Notes: generated by a model not told the origin, from the sequence alone. DNA of 64,000 bases from Sandaracinaceae bacterium (GCA_020633075.1 JACKEI010000001.1:1302001-1366000); one strand, 5' to 3'; shown: positions 44,149 through 55,802, counted from the first letter of the stretch. Made by a program: numbers and translations.

Positions 44149-46047
44149 CTAGCGCCCCAGCCGCTTCTCGAGCTCGCGGAACGACACGTCGTAGACCACC
44201 GGTCGCCCGTGCGGGCAGTGGCCGCGGAACTCGCCCACCTCGTCCATGGCGCGCAGCAGGGCCTGGCACTCGGGGATGCTCAGGGGGTCGCCACCACGGA
44301 TGGCCGCGTGGCACGCCATGGTGGCGATGGCCATGTCCACCGCGTCCCCGTAGGCGCGGTCCCCGGCCCGTGTGATCTCGTCCAGCAGGTCGCGCAGCAG
44401 CCGCGCCGGGGCCGCCCGCCGCAGCAACGTCGGCATGGTGTGGATGGCCAGGGTGCGGGCCCCAATCGCGCTCACCTCGAAGCCGGCGCGCGTGATGGCC
44501 TCCTGCGCTTCCTCCACGAGCGCGACGTCCGCCTCGGTGACCTCCACGCGCTCCGGGAACAGCAGGCGCTGCGTGCTCACGCTCGCGTTGGCGTAGGCCT
44601 GCTTCATGCGGTGGTAGACCACGCGCTCGTCGGCGGCGTGTTGGTCCAGGACCACCAGGCCCTCCTCGCCCTCGCAGACGATGAGCATCTGCCGCACCTG
44701 ACCCAGGACCCGCAGCCGGCCGAAGGCGCCGCTCGGCTGCAAGAGGGCGTCCGCGCCGCCCGTCACGCTCTGCAGGAGCGTGCCCTGGGCCCCGGGCATG
44801 CGCTCCGCGAGGTGCGAGCTGCCCGCCGGCCACGCGGCGTGGTGCGCCGGAGCTGCGCTATAGGCGACCGGCGCGGGAGGGAGCGCGGAAGCGGCGGAGA
44901 GCCCAAGCCCCGCAACGTGCCCGGGCGCGGCGGCTGCCCCCGTGGGCACCGGGCCTCCCTGGGACCCCGTTCGTTCACTGGCCGCCCCGAGACCGCCCAG
45001 GCGCGCTTCCCAGAAGGACCCAGCCGGGCGATTGGCGGGCCCTCCGAAGGCCTGCGTGCCCAGCTCCTTCGCGAGCACGCGCGTCACGGACTCGTACACG
45101 GCCCCCCCGGCCGCGAAGCGCACCTCCGTCTTCTGCGGGTGGGCGTTGACGTCCACTTCCTCGGGCGGGAGGTCCACGTGCAGCACCCCCGCGGGGTAGC
45201 GCCCCCCGGAGATGACGCTGCCGTAGGCGAAGGTGACCGCGCGCGCCAGGGCCGTGTCTCGCACAGGGCGGCCGTTGACGAAGAGGTAGAGGTTGCGGGC
45301 GCCGGTGCGCGCCTTCTCCGGGGCGCCGAGGGCCGCGCGCACGCCCAGGCTGCCGCGCTCTCCCTCGATGCGCTGCAGCGTCTCGTCGCCGAAGTTGGCC
45401 TGGGCGCGCGCGAACCAGTCCTTGGCCGGGAGCCACTCGCCCGCGCGGCGCTCGTTGCTGAACACGTGCAGCCGCAGGGCAGGGTGGGCCAGCGCGACGC
45501 GCCGACACACGTCGAGGACGTGGCTGGTCTCGGTCTGGCGCGCCTTCAGGAACTTCCGCCGGGCCGGCACCGCGTAGAAGAGGTCGCGCACCTGCACGGT
45601 GGTCCCGCGCGCGCAGCCGATGGGCTCCGCAGGGTCCGCCTCGCCGCCATGGATACGCACGCGCACGCCCTCCACGTCTTCCGCGCGGCGCGTGGTGAGC
45701 TCGAAGCGGCTGACCGACGCGATGGAGGGCAGGGCCTCGCCCCGAAACCCGAGGGTGCGGATGTGCGTGAGGTCCTCGAAGCTGCGCAGCTTGCTCGTCG
45801 CGTGCCGTCGCACGGCGAGCACGGCGTCCACGGCGCTCATGCCATGCCCGTCGTCGTTGATGGTGATGCTCTCCGCGCCACCGTCCACGATGGTGACCGT
45901 CACCGTGGTCGCCCCGGCGTCGAGCGCGTTCTCGAGCAGCTCTTTTACGACGCTGGCGGGGCGCTCGACGACCTCGCCGGCGGCGATTTGGTCGATCAGC
46001 GCGTCGTCCAGCAGGCGGATGCGCGGCTCGGGCGAGGTCATGGCCAT
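44149..46047 (-). CDS. mutL: DNA mismatch repair protein MutL
   Basis: 632 residues from 46047 (ATG at 46041 possible). The GHKL ATPase motifs are VVKELLENALDAGATTVTV, DDGHGM and TLGFRGEALPSIASVSRFEL. A Pro/Ala-rich linker (about 330-430) leads to the C-terminal dimerisation domain with DQHAADERVVYHRMKQA, MACHAAIRGGDPLSIPEC and CPHGRPVVYDVSFRELEKRL. The DQHAADER and CPHGRP strings carry residues of the MutL endonuclease site in homologues of this branch. MutL links MutS mismatch recognition to strand incision. The unlinked mutS2 in this window acts elsewhere. Confidence 0.97.
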   Translation of the reverse strand: MAMTSPEPRIRLLDDALIDQIAAGEVVERPASVVKELLENALDAGATTVTVTIVDGGAESITINDDGHGMSAVDAVLAVRRHATSKLRSFEDLTHIRTLGFRGEALPSIASVSRFELTTRRAEDVEGVRVRIHGGEADPAEPIGCARGTTVQVRDLFYAVPARRKFLKARQTETSHVLDVCRRVALAHPALRLHVFSNERRAGEWLPAKDWFARAQANFGDETLQRIEGERGSLGVRAALGAPEKARTGARNLYLFVNGRPVRDTALARAVTFAYGSVISGGRYPAGVLHVDLPPEEVDVNAHPQKTEVRFAAGGAVYESVTRVLAKELGTQAFGGPANRPAGSFWEARLGGLGAASERTGSQGGPVPTGAAAAPGHVAGLGLSAASALPPAPVAYSAAPAHHAAWPAGSSHLAERMPGAQGTLLQSVTGGADALLQPSGAFGRLRVLGQVRQMLIVCEGEEGLVVLDQHAADERVVYHRMKQAYANASVSTQRLLFPERVEVTEADVALVEEAQEAITRAGFEVSAIGARTLAIHTMPTLLRRAAPARLLRDLLDEITRAGDRAYGDAVDMAIATMACHAAIRGGDPLSIPECQALLRAMDEVGEFRGHCPHGRPVVYDVSFRELEKRLGR

Positions 46048-46218
46048 CTCCGGTATCAGAGCAGCGCGCGCACCGCAACGTCCACGCGACCCGCGCCAAG
46101 GACGCCGGAGCGCGCGGTTTCCAAGGGGTTGGACCTACTGTGGTGGGTGCCTTTCGTTGACCCTCCACCCCCCCGGTGATACGGTCTCGCCGACCTACGA
46201 GAGCCTTTTCCCTGCTTA

Positions 46219-47874
<1,656 letters not shown>

Positions 47875-47925
47875 GCTGGGCTCCGCGGACCGCGGTCCAT
47901 CGTTGAGGGCCCTTGTGACGCAGGG

Positions 47926-50373
47926 CTAGAAGGGGCGCACGCGGAAGGTCGCCAGCCACGGGAGCAGATCGCCCAGCAGGAAGGCGAGGGTGCCGCGCGC
48001 CACCGGGACGCCGTCGCTCGCGCGCGTGATCTCCGTGTCGAGCCTGGTCATGCCCGAGAGCACGCCCAGCAGCGGCACGTTCTTCTCGCCATGGAGGTGG
48101 TATGCGAGGCCGTCATCGCCCCTGAAGTCGAGGTCGTAGACCAGCGTGCCGCGCCTCTTACGGGGCGTCATCTGGAGCGTCCCTCGGCAAGGCGAGGCGG
48201 TCGCGAAGCCGTCGACCGTGGTCGTGCCCTCGAGCTCGAGCGCGCCTCCCACCGGGCTGGGCAACCCGCGGACCACCGCGCGCCCGTCCGAGGCGTAGCA
48301 GCGCACCGTGAACGCCGCAGCGGCCTCGCGGTCGTCTTCCACGAAGGTGCAGGAGCCGCTCATGGTCTCGCTGAACTCGAAGGCGGGACGCGCTGGTGCG
48401 CCTCGGCGGTGGCCGCTCCGTGCCCGCGTGCCCGAGGGGTCCTCGATGCGGCGCTCCACGAAGGTGCTGGCCCGCTCCGCCAGCGCCATGATCGTCACCT
48501 GCGGGTTCACGCCCAGCGGCCCGTTGACCGACGAGCCATCGGCGACGAAGAGCCCCGGTACGTCGTGGGTCTCGTTGGTCGGTCCGACCACGGAGCGCCT
48601 CGGGTCCACGCCCATGGCGCAGCTGCCGAGGGGATGGAACGCCATCAGGTCCAGCCGGTGCGCGGCGATGTTGCCTGCGTCGGAGAGCAGCGCGCGCACG
48701 TCGCTCTCGCAGGTGATGGGTGCCACGCCGTGGATGCCCGGCAGCACGTGCTCCGCGCCGGCCGCCAGGAAGAGGCGCGCCAAGAGACCCTGCGCGCGCA
48801 CCACGCGCTGCGCGTCGAAGTCGTTCATGCGGTACAGCACCTGCGGCGCCCCCTTGGGGCCCAGGACCACGCGCCCGCGGGACGTCTCGGCCGTCATGAA
48901 GCCAAAGCACGCCATGCGGTCGTAGGCGTCTACGAAGCGCGTCCAGTCGTCGCCCAGCAGCGGCAGCGTCGCGGCGGCGATGTCGAGGGGGATGGAGGCG
49001 CCCTCGAAGCGGATGCCTTCGTGCGCGAATTGCTCCACGCCGTAGCCCTGCGGCACTCCGTCCCAGCCGCGAATGCTCTCGTCGAAGAGGGCCCACGCGT
49101 TGGAGCAGGGGTGCACGCTCAGGTTGCGGCCCACCTGGCCGCTCGAGTTGGCGAGGCCCTGGCGCAGCAGCATGGCCGGGGTGCCGAGCGCGCCCGCGGC
49201 GAGCACCACGGCCTTGGCCAGCACGCGGATGCGCGCCCCGTGCCCGTTCGTCGCCCGCGCGACCACGCCCACCGCGCGGCCCCCGCTGATGAGCACCTCT
49301 TCCACCCGCGCGTGGTGGAACAGCATGGCGCCGCGGTCGAGGGCGGCCGGGATGTAGCTCACGTTGGTCGAGCGCTTGGCGTCGGTCGGGCAGCCGAAGC
49401 AGCACACCCCCTGTCCGTCGCACCCCGGCGCGTTGCGCGGCAACGCCTCGTGCGCCCAGCCCAGCGCCTCGGCCCCGCGCGCCACCACCTTGGCGATGGC
49501 CCCCAGGTAGCGCGCCTCGTTGGGCCCCACCTCCAGCATGGCCTCCACCCGCGCGAAGTAGGGCTCCATGGACTCCGGGTGCAGGTCGCGGAGGCCGTGC
49601 TCGAAGCGCCAGCGGCGCATGACCTCGTGCGGGGTGCGGAAGCATGTGCCCGAGTTGATGGTCGTGGTGCCGCCCACGGACGAGCCGGTCGGCAGGACGA
49701 TGGCCGTGTTGCCCAGGGTGACGTGCTGCCGCTGCAGCGCGAGGCTGCGCTCCGAGGGGCGCCCGACGAAGTCCGCGCGCGTGTAGTGCGCCCCCGCCTC
49801 CAGCACCAGCACCGCGTGGCCGCGGCTGGCGAGCGCGTGCGCCACGGGCCCGCCGCCGGCGCCCGAGCCAATCACCACCGCGTCCACCTCGAGCGTCTCG
49901 CCCTCGTGCAGCGTCCCCGCGTCCACCAGGCGCTCGCCCCAGCGGTGCGGCTCCTCGCGCACCGGCACCACGGGCAAGCCCACCTGCCCACCGATGCTGG
50001 ACGGGACCCCTTCGCGGGTGACCTGCGCCAGCTTGATGGGCCCGGTCACCACACGCGCGAAGTGGTGCGTCGCCACGCCGCCCGCAAGCTGCTGCAGCGC
50101 CGCGCCGCGCTCCGCCAGAGGGAGCTGCGTGAGCCGCTGCCCCGCCAGCGGCACGCCCGCGAGGTCGAGGGCGTGCAGCATCCCGCTGTAGACCCCGAGC
50201 CCCTCACTGCCGAGGCCAGCGAGGATGCGCTCCACGCGCCGCACGGTCTCGCTGTTGGGAGGGCGCACGTGGACCCCCGCAGGCGTGGCGACCTCGGCGA
50301 TGGCCAACACCAAGCGCGCGGTCTCCGGGGCGAAGCGCATCGTGTAGTCTGCTGCGTGGGGTGTCGTATCCAT
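47926..50373 (-). CDS. GMC-family FAD oxidoreductase with fused C-terminal beta domain
   Basis: 815 residues from the ATG at 50373 (an in-frame ATG at 50406 would add 11). After a helical leader, the FAD dinucleotide motif is VVIGSGAGGGPVAHALASRG. GMC motifs follow: TGSSVGGTTTINSGTCFRTP, and HPLGSCAMGVDPRRSVVGPT with the catalytic-type His, then GLFVADGSSVNGPLGVNPQV. This arrangement resembles cholesterol oxidase and other alcohol oxidases. From ~640 to the end there is an additional beta-rich domain (FSETMSGSCTFVEDDREAAA, GTLVYDLDFRGDDGLAYHLH), so the protein is longer than a usual GMC enzyme. It diverges from a lipocalin-like gene; the substrate is probably a sterol or other alcohol. Confidence 0.86.
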   Translation of the reverse strand: MDTTPHAADYTMRFAPETARLVLAIAEVATPAGVHVRPPNSETVRRVERILAGLGSEGLGVYSGMLHALDLAGVPLAGQRLTQLPLAERGAALQQLAGGVATHHFARVVTGPIKLAQVTREGVPSSIGGQVGLPVVPVREEPHRWGERLVDAGTLHEGETLEVDAVVIGSGAGGGPVAHALASRGHAVLVLEAGAHYTRADFVGRPSERSLALQRQHVTLGNTAIVLPTGSSVGGTTTINSGTCFRTPHEVMRRWRFEHGLRDLHPESMEPYFARVEAMLEVGPNEARYLGAIAKVVARGAEALGWAHEALPRNAPGCDGQGVCCFGCPTDAKRSTNVSYIPAALDRGAMLFHHARVEEVLISGGRAVGVVARATNGHGARIRVLAKAVVLAAGALGTPAMLLRQGLANSSGQVGRNLSVHPCSNAWALFDESIRGWDGVPQGYGVEQFAHEGIRFEGASIPLDIAAATLPLLGDDWTRFVDAYDRMACFGFMTAETSRGRVVLGPKGAPQVLYRMNDFDAQRVVRAQGLLARLFLAAGAEHVLPGIHGVAPITCESDVRALLSDAGNIAAHRLDLMAFHPLGSCAMGVDPRRSVVGPTNETHDVPGLFVADGSSVNGPLGVNPQVTIMALAERASTFVERRIEDPSGTRARSGHRRGAPARPAFEFSETMSGSCTFVEDDREAAAAFTVRCYASDGRAVVRGLPSPVGGALELEGTTTVDGFATASPCRGTLQMTPRKRRGTLVYDLDFRGDDGLAYHLHGEKNVPLLGVLSGMTRLDTEITRASDGVPVARGTLAFLLGDLLPWLATFRVRPF

Positions 50374-50518
50374 CGTCGCCTCCAGTGGGTTGCCGCGCTC
50401 GTTCACTTTCGGTATGTTGCGTCCAGTTAGTCACGTTTTCAAGTGTTCCCTTTCGTCTGCGCGCGCTGTCGCCGAGCTGCGGGTGCCGGCAGGTGGATTT
50501 CCCGACTAGGAGCCCGCG

Positions 50519-51508
50519 ATGGACCGCAACGACTGCAACGCCTTTCGCTACGAAGGGGGCCGCGAAGGCCACTACGAGAGCTACTTCCAGCGGGCCAACC
50601 ACCCCAGCGAGCCCCGCGCGTTCTGGATCCGCTACACGGTGTTCTCGCCCAAGGGGCGGCCCAGCGACGCCGTGGGCGAGCTCTGGGCGATCTACTTCGA
50701 CGGTCTCACTGGCCGCATCACGCCCGTGAAGACGGTGATCCCGTACCGCGACACGCTGTTCGCCCGCTTCACGCTGGACGCGCGCATTGGGTCCAGCACG
50801 CTGGACGGCAGTGGGCTGGTGGGCGAGGCGTCTTCGCTGGGGCACACGCTCGCCTGGGACCTCCGCTACACCTCGCCCGAGCCGCCGCTCCTGCTGCTGC
50901 CCGAGCGCCTCTACGGCGCCTCGTTTCCGAAGGCCAAGGCGCTGGTGGGTTCCCCAATGGCCGTCTTCAGCGGCAGCCTGCAGGTGGACGGCGTGCCGGT
51001 CTCCATCGACGGCTGGACCGGGAGCCAGAACCACAACTGGGGCGAGAAGCACACGGACGAGTACGCCTGGGGGCAGGTGGCCGGCTTCGACGACGCGCCC
51101 GGGACCTTCCTCGAGCTGTCCACTGCGAGGGTGCGCGTGGGCCCCGTGTCCACGCCGTGGATGACGCCCATCGTGCTGCGCCACGAGGGGCAGGAGCACC
51201 GGCTGAACGCCATCACCACCAGCATCCGGGCCAAGGCGCGCTACGAGTTCTTCCGCTGGGAGTTCGCGTCGCAGCGCGGCGACCTCAGCGTGAGCGGTGT
51301 CATCGAGGCGGAGCCGTCGGCGTTCGTGGGGCTGCCCTACGACAACCCGCCGGGGGGGCGCAAGACCTGCATCAACTCGAAGCTCGCCTCGTGTCGGCTC
51401 ACCGTGACCGCGGGGAAGCGCGTGACGCGCCTGGCGACCAAGCACCGCGCCGCGTTCGAGATCCTGACGGCGCGGGACGACCACGGCGTGCGCGTGTTGG
51501 CCGTCTGA
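50519..51508 (+). CDS. Lipocalin-fold (CrtC/AttH-like) protein
   Basis: 329 residues. Notable motifs are GGREGHYESYFQRANHPSEP, AFWIRYTVFSPKGRPSDAVG, ELWAIYFDGLTGRI, then GWTGSQNHNWGEKHTDEYAW, GQVAGFDDAPGTFLELS. The QNHNWGxxHTxxYAWGQ string is like the conserved HxWG motif of carotenoid 1,2-hydratase (CrtC), AttH and tocopherol-cyclase-like two-lipocalin proteins. No signal peptide is seen. It is the divergent neighbour of the GMC oxidase, 145 bp away, so the two may act on the same hydrophobic substrate. The reaction is not assigned. Confidence 0.6.
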   Translation: MDRNDCNAFRYEGGREGHYESYFQRANHPSEPRAFWIRYTVFSPKGRPSDAVGELWAIYFDGLTGRITPVKTVIPYRDTLFARFTLDARIGSSTLDGSGLVGEASSLGHTLAWDLRYTSPEPPLLLLPERLYGASFPKAKALVGSPMAVFSGSLQVDGVPVSIDGWTGSQNHNWGEKHTDEYAWGQVAGFDDAPGTFLELSTARVRVGPVSTPWMTPIVLRHEGQEHRLNAITTSIRAKARYEFFRWEFASQRGDLSVSGVIEAEPSAFVGLPYDNPPGGRKTCINSKLASCRLTVTAGKRVTRLATKHRAAFEILTARDDHGVRVLAV

Positions 51509-51575
51509 GCGTGTCTCGGGGCGCAGCGCGCGCTGGCTTGCGCTTTCTGGGTGTGAGCCCCAGGGTGCTCGCGCC

Positions 51576-53990
51576 ATGACGGACCCGGACTCGGACACGC
51601 TCGACAAGACGCTCGCTGACCTCGAGTGGGACAGGCTCTCGCAGGCCGTCGCGGAGCGCTGCCGCGGGCCCCTGCGCGCGCGCTTGGAGCGGCTCCCCAT
51701 CGCCCAGACGCGCGAGGGGACCATGGTCTCGCTGACGGAGACGGCCGAGGCCATGCGGCTCTCGTCCATGGGTGAGGCGCTGCGCGTGGACGGTGCGCGC
51801 GAGGTGCTCCCGCAGCTCGCCCGGCTCCAGAAGAAGGGGGCCCTCGACGGTCCGGCGCTGCGCGACCTGATGAGCGTGCTCGGCGTGGCGCGCGCGCTGC
51901 GGCTGTTCTTGGGTCGGCACCGTCAGGTGGCTCCCGCGCTCTTCGCCCGCTGCGCCATCGACCCCACGCTGGACGTCCTGCTCGACGAGCTCGAGGCGGC
52001 CATCGAGTCGGACGGCAGCGTCTCCGACCACGCCAGCCCCGAGATCCGCCGGCTGCGCACGGAGGTGGCCAACCTGCGCGCCAAGCTCATTGGCAAGCTC
52101 GAGGAGATCCTGCTGGAGAAGGCCGCGATTCTCTCCGACGCGTTCTACACGGAGCGTGACGGCCGCTACGTGGTGCCCGTGCGGCGCGACGCGCACGAGA
52201 CCCTGCCCGGCATCGTGCACGGCACCAGCGCCAGCGGGCACAGCGTCTTCGTGGAGCCGCGCGCGGTGGTGCCCTACGGCAACCGCCTGAAGATGGCCCA
52301 GAGCGAGCTGGACCGGGAGATCCAGCGCGTGCTGCAGGCGCTGTCGGACCTCGCCGCCGAGCGCCTGCCCAGCCTGATGGCCGCCGTGGACGCCATCGAT
52401 CACGCGGACCTGCGCGGTGCGTCCGCCCGTCTGGGGGAGGACCTGGGCGCTCGCGTGCTGGACCTCGCGGACGAGGTGGAGCTCGACCTCAAGCAGGTGC
52501 GCCACCCCCTCTTGCTGCTGGACGGAGTGGACGTGGTGCCCAACGACCTGTCGCTGGCGGCCGGTCGTGCCCTGGTGCTCTCGGGGCCCAACGCGGGCGG
52601 CAAGACCGTGGCGCTCAAGACGCTGGGGCTGGCCGCGCTCATGATGCGTGCGGGGCTGCCCATCCCTGCGGCGGACGGCAGCCGCTGCGGCTTCTTTTCC
52701 CATGTCGCCAGCGACGTGGGCGACGACCAGAACATCCACAAGAACCTGTCCACCTTCTCCGCCCATGTGACCCGCCTGGTGCGCATGCTGGACGAGACCG
52801 AGCCCGGCGCGCTCCTGCTCATGGACGAGCTCGCGGGGGGCACGGACCCGGAGGAGGGCTCGGCGCTGGCCTGCGCGCTGGTGGACACGCTGTGCCGGCG
52901 TGGGGGCGCCGTGGCGGTGACGACGCACTACGAAGCCCTGAAGGCCATGGCCATGCGCGACGAGCGCCTGTTGAGCGCGGCCGTGGGCTTCAACGTGGCG
53001 GAGATGCGCCCCACCTTCGAGGTGACGCTGGGCATGCCCGGCGCCTCCAGCGCGCTCGACGTGGCGCGGCGCTTCGGTGTGCCTGACGTGGTGATCGAGC
53101 GGGCCCGCGCGGTCCTGCCAGAGCAGTCCCGTGACTTTGATCAGCTGGTGCGGGGCATCCAGCTGCTACGCGAGGAGACGCAGCGCACGCTGGCGAGCGC
53201 ACGGGAGCGCGAGCGCGAGGCGGACGCGCTGCACCAGAAGGCGCAGGCGAAGCTGGAAGCGCTCATGGCGGCCGACCAACGCAGCGTGGAGCGTGCCACC
53301 GTGAAGCTCTTCGACGAGCTCCGCGACATCCGCGCGCGCATCAAGGACGCGCGCAAGACGCTGCGCGAGGCGCGCGACGAGCAGACCCTCCAGGCGCTCT
53401 TGCGGGCCACCGACGAGACCCAGCGCGCGACGAACGAGCTCGCTGCGCAGGCGGGCGGGCAGGGCGGCGCGCGAGACCTTCGGTCCGACGTGGCCGAGCC
53501 CGGCGGCGTGGCGGACGTGACCGTAGGGGCGACGGTGCACGTCGCGCGCCTCGGTCGGAGCGCGGTGATCTTGGAGGGGCCGCTCAAGGGCAAGGTGCGC
53601 GTGGCCGCGGGGGCGCTCAAGCTCTGGGTGGACGTGAGCGAGCTGGGCGCGAGCGCCGTCGAGGGGCGCTCTGCAGACCGCTCGGGTCCGGGGCCCGAGC
53701 CCGCGCCGTTGCCGGCACCCAGCGCGCCCAGCATGCCGACGGCGGACAACACCCTCGACGTGCGGGGCCTGCGGGTGGACGACGCGCTGGCCATGCTCGA
53801 GGCGTTCCTGGACCGCATGTTCGGGGCCGGGGAGGGCACGGCCTACGTCCTCCATGGCGTGGGTAGCGGCGCGCTGCGTGACGCGGTCCGGGCGCAGCTG
53901 CGGGAGCACACGCGCTACGTGCGCGCCTCGCGCCCGGGAGAACGGGACGAGGGCGGCGAGCGCGTGACCGTGGTCAGCTTGGTGCGCTGA
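51576..53990 (+). CDS. mutS2: Endonuclease MutS2
   Basis: 804 residues. Helical core and clamp-like domains lead to the ABC ATPase: Walker A LVLSGPNAGGKTVALKTLGL, signature/Walker B ALLLMDELAGGTDPEEGSAL, and a following TTHYEALKAMAMRD. A coiled coil follows (about 530-640, rich in RAREREREADALHQKAQAKL-type sequence). The C-terminal Smr nuclease domain reads LDVRGLRVDDALAMLEAFLD and YVLHGVGSGALRDAVRAQLR. Lack of the MutS mismatch-recognition domain and presence of Smr identify MutS2. It acts in anti-recombination and ribosome rescue. Confidence 0.95.
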   Translation: MTDPDSDTLDKTLADLEWDRLSQAVAERCRGPLRARLERLPIAQTREGTMVSLTETAEAMRLSSMGEALRVDGAREVLPQLARLQKKGALDGPALRDLMSVLGVARALRLFLGRHRQVAPALFARCAIDPTLDVLLDELEAAIESDGSVSDHASPEIRRLRTEVANLRAKLIGKLEEILLEKAAILSDAFYTERDGRYVVPVRRDAHETLPGIVHGTSASGHSVFVEPRAVVPYGNRLKMAQSELDREIQRVLQALSDLAAERLPSLMAAVDAIDHADLRGASARLGEDLGARVLDLADEVELDLKQVRHPLLLLDGVDVVPNDLSLAAGRALVLSGPNAGGKTVALKTLGLAALMMRAGLPIPAADGSRCGFFSHVASDVGDDQNIHKNLSTFSAHVTRLVRMLDETEPGALLLMDELAGGTDPEEGSALACALVDTLCRRGGAVAVTTHYEALKAMAMRDERLLSAAVGFNVAEMRPTFEVTLGMPGASSALDVARRFGVPDVVIERARAVLPEQSRDFDQLVRGIQLLREETQRTLASAREREREADALHQKAQAKLEALMAADQRSVERATVKLFDELRDIRARIKDARKTLREARDEQTLQALLRATDETQRATNELAAQAGGQGGARDLRSDVAEPGGVADVTVGATVHVARLGRSAVILEGPLKGKVRVAAGALKLWVDVSELGASAVEGRSADRSGPGPEPAPLPAPSAPSMPTADNTLDVRGLRVDDALAMLEAFLDRMFGAGEGTAYVLHGVGSGALRDAVRAQLREHTRYVRASRPGERDEGGERVTVVSLVR

Positions 53991-54028
53991 CGGCCAGGCC
54001 CCTGCGCAGAGGCTCCGGCCAAGCGCGC

Positions 54029-55699
54029 TCAGAACGGCTGCGGCGCGTGCCGGTTGCTCTTCATCTCGCCGCTCTTCAAGCGCCCCCAGTAGGAGTCCAG
54101 GGCCGCCGCGATCTTGGGGCTCAGGATGACCACGCCGATGATGTTGGGCAGCGCCATCCCGAGGATCATCATGTCGCTGAAGTCGATCACGCTGCCGAGC
54201 TGCAGCACGGAGCCGAGCACCACCGCGCCCAAGTAGATGAGCTTGTACCAGAGGCTGTGGCCCTCGCCGAAGAGGTAGGCCCAGCAGCGCTCGCCGTAGT
54301 AGCTCCAGCTGATGAGCGTGCTGTAGGCGAACAAGAAGACCGCCACGCCGAGCACGTCCGGGAACCACGGCACCACGCGCGCGAACGCGATGGACGTGAG
54401 CGCGACCCCCTCGGCGTCCGCCGTCCACGCGCCGGTGACGATCAGCACGAGGCCGGTCATGAGGCACACGACGACCGTGTCGATGAAGGGCCCGAGCGAC
54501 GCGACGATGCCTTCACGCACGGGCTCGTCGGTGGCCGCGGCGGAGTGCGCGATGGCGGCGGACCCGACGCCTGCTTCATTCGAGAACGCCGCGCGCTGGA
54601 AGCCCACGGCCAACACGCCGACGAAGCCGCCCGTGACGGCCTGCGGCGCAAAGGCGCGCTCGAAGATGAGCGCGAAGGCGGCCGGGATGTCCGCGAAGCA
54701 GGTGACGAGGACGATGATGCCCGCGGCGATGTAGAGCCCGCACATGATGGGCACGATGGCCGACGCGACCTGGCCGATGCGCTTGATGCCGCCGATGATG
54801 ACCATGCCGACGAGCACCGCCAGGACCACGCCGTAGATCAGCTTGCCCGGTGCGTTGTCGAGCGCGGGGATGATCTGGATGACGCCTTGGTAGCTCTGGT
54901 TGCTCTGGAACATGTTGCCGCCACCGAAGCTGCCGCCGATGCACAGCACGGCAAACCCGGCCGCCATGAACCTCCCGAGCTTGGTCTGTCCCAGCTCCGC
55001 GAAGCCGCGCTTGAGGTACTGCATGGGGCCGCCCAGCACGCGCCCTGTGTCGTCGACGCTGCGGTACATCTGGCCGAGCGTGCACTCGGCGAACTTGGAC
55101 GTCATGCCGAAGAAGGCGGCGACGACCATCCAGAAGAGGGCCCCTGGGCCGCCGAGCTTGACGGCCACCGCGACCCCCGCGATGTTGCCCAGCCCGACCG
55201 TCGCCGAGAGCGCGGAGGAGAGCGCCTGAAAGTGGGAGACCTCGCCGGGGTGCGAGGGGTCGTCGTAGTCGCCGCGCACGACGCGAAACGCGTGGGTGAA
55301 GCCGCGCAGGTTGATGAAGCGGAAACGCAGGGTGAAGAAGACCGCGCCCAGGATCAGCCACATGACGATGAACGGGACCTTGGTGTTGTCCTGCGCTGCG
55401 ACCGGGTCGTCGGGGTCCGCGGGGTTGTCCCAGAACCAGACGTCGAACATGAGCACGGCCGCGATCGGGGCGACCACGATCCGGCCGAACTCCTGATCGA
55501 CACGCGCGATGCGGCGCTCCATGCGGGTGGGCTCGGACTCGTCTGCGCTAGGGACGTCTGCGATCGACTCCGCGGCGTCCGGTGCCTCTTGGGCGATCGC
55601 GACGGATGGGAGTGATGAGAAGGAGAGGAACAGCAGCGCCGCAGCGGGCACGCGTAGAAGAAAGGACGTCGCGCACGGCGCGACCGTTGACTCACACAT
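54029..55699 (-). CDS. Sodium:alanine symporter (AGCS family)
   Basis: The ATG at 55699 starts a signal-like leader (FLLRVPAAALLFLSFSSLPS, cleaved near AIAQE); an ATG at 55711 is an alternative. A linker with charged residues follows, then about ten membrane segments. The family signature is SATVGLGNIAGVAVAVKLGG, PGALFWMVVAAFFGMTSKFA, ECTLGQMYRSVDDTGRVLGG, PMQYLKRGF. A second conserved site is GFQRAAFSNEAGVGSAAIAH. These are sodium- and amino-acid-binding regions of AGCS carriers. The extra N-terminal signal region and linker (about 90 residues) is longer than usual. Confidence 0.93.
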   Translation of the reverse strand: MCESTVAPCATSFLLRVPAAALLFLSFSSLPSVAIAQEAPDAAESIADVPSADESEPTRMERRIARVDQEFGRIVVAPIAAVLMFDVWFWDNPADPDDPVAAQDNTKVPFIVMWLILGAVFFTLRFRFINLRGFTHAFRVVRGDYDDPSHPGEVSHFQALSSALSATVGLGNIAGVAVAVKLGGPGALFWMVVAAFFGMTSKFAECTLGQMYRSVDDTGRVLGGPMQYLKRGFAELGQTKLGRFMAAGFAVLCIGGSFGGGNMFQSNQSYQGVIQIIPALDNAPGKLIYGVVLAVLVGMVIIGGIKRIGQVASAIVPIMCGLYIAAGIIVLVTCFADIPAAFALIFERAFAPQAVTGGFVGVLAVGFQRAAFSNEAGVGSAAIAHSAAATDEPVREGIVASLGPFIDTVVVCLMTGLVLIVTGAWTADAEGVALTSIAFARVVPWFPDVLGVAVFLFAYSTLISWSYYGERCWAYLFGEGHSLWYKLIYLGAVVLGSVLQLGSVIDFSDMMILGMALPNIIGVVILSPKIAAALDSYWGRLKSGEMKSNRHAPQPF

Positions 55700-55802
55700 G
55701 TCCGGGACCATCGCACACTCGGGCGCACACTTCACCCTCGGCCCCCGCGCACGGCGTGCGAACAACCTTGAACCGCGCGCAGCGCCCGGTTATAGGAACG
55801 GC

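Noticed and set aside
43936..46179. 747-codon rightward frame opposite mutL and miaA
   Set aside because: Antisense to two well-recognised genes and lacking any domain.
48091..50430. 779-codon rightward frame opposite the GMC oxidase
   Set aside because: Low-complexity shadow composition (His/Arg/Ala/Glu-rich) with no motifs. The opposite strand has full GMC signatures.
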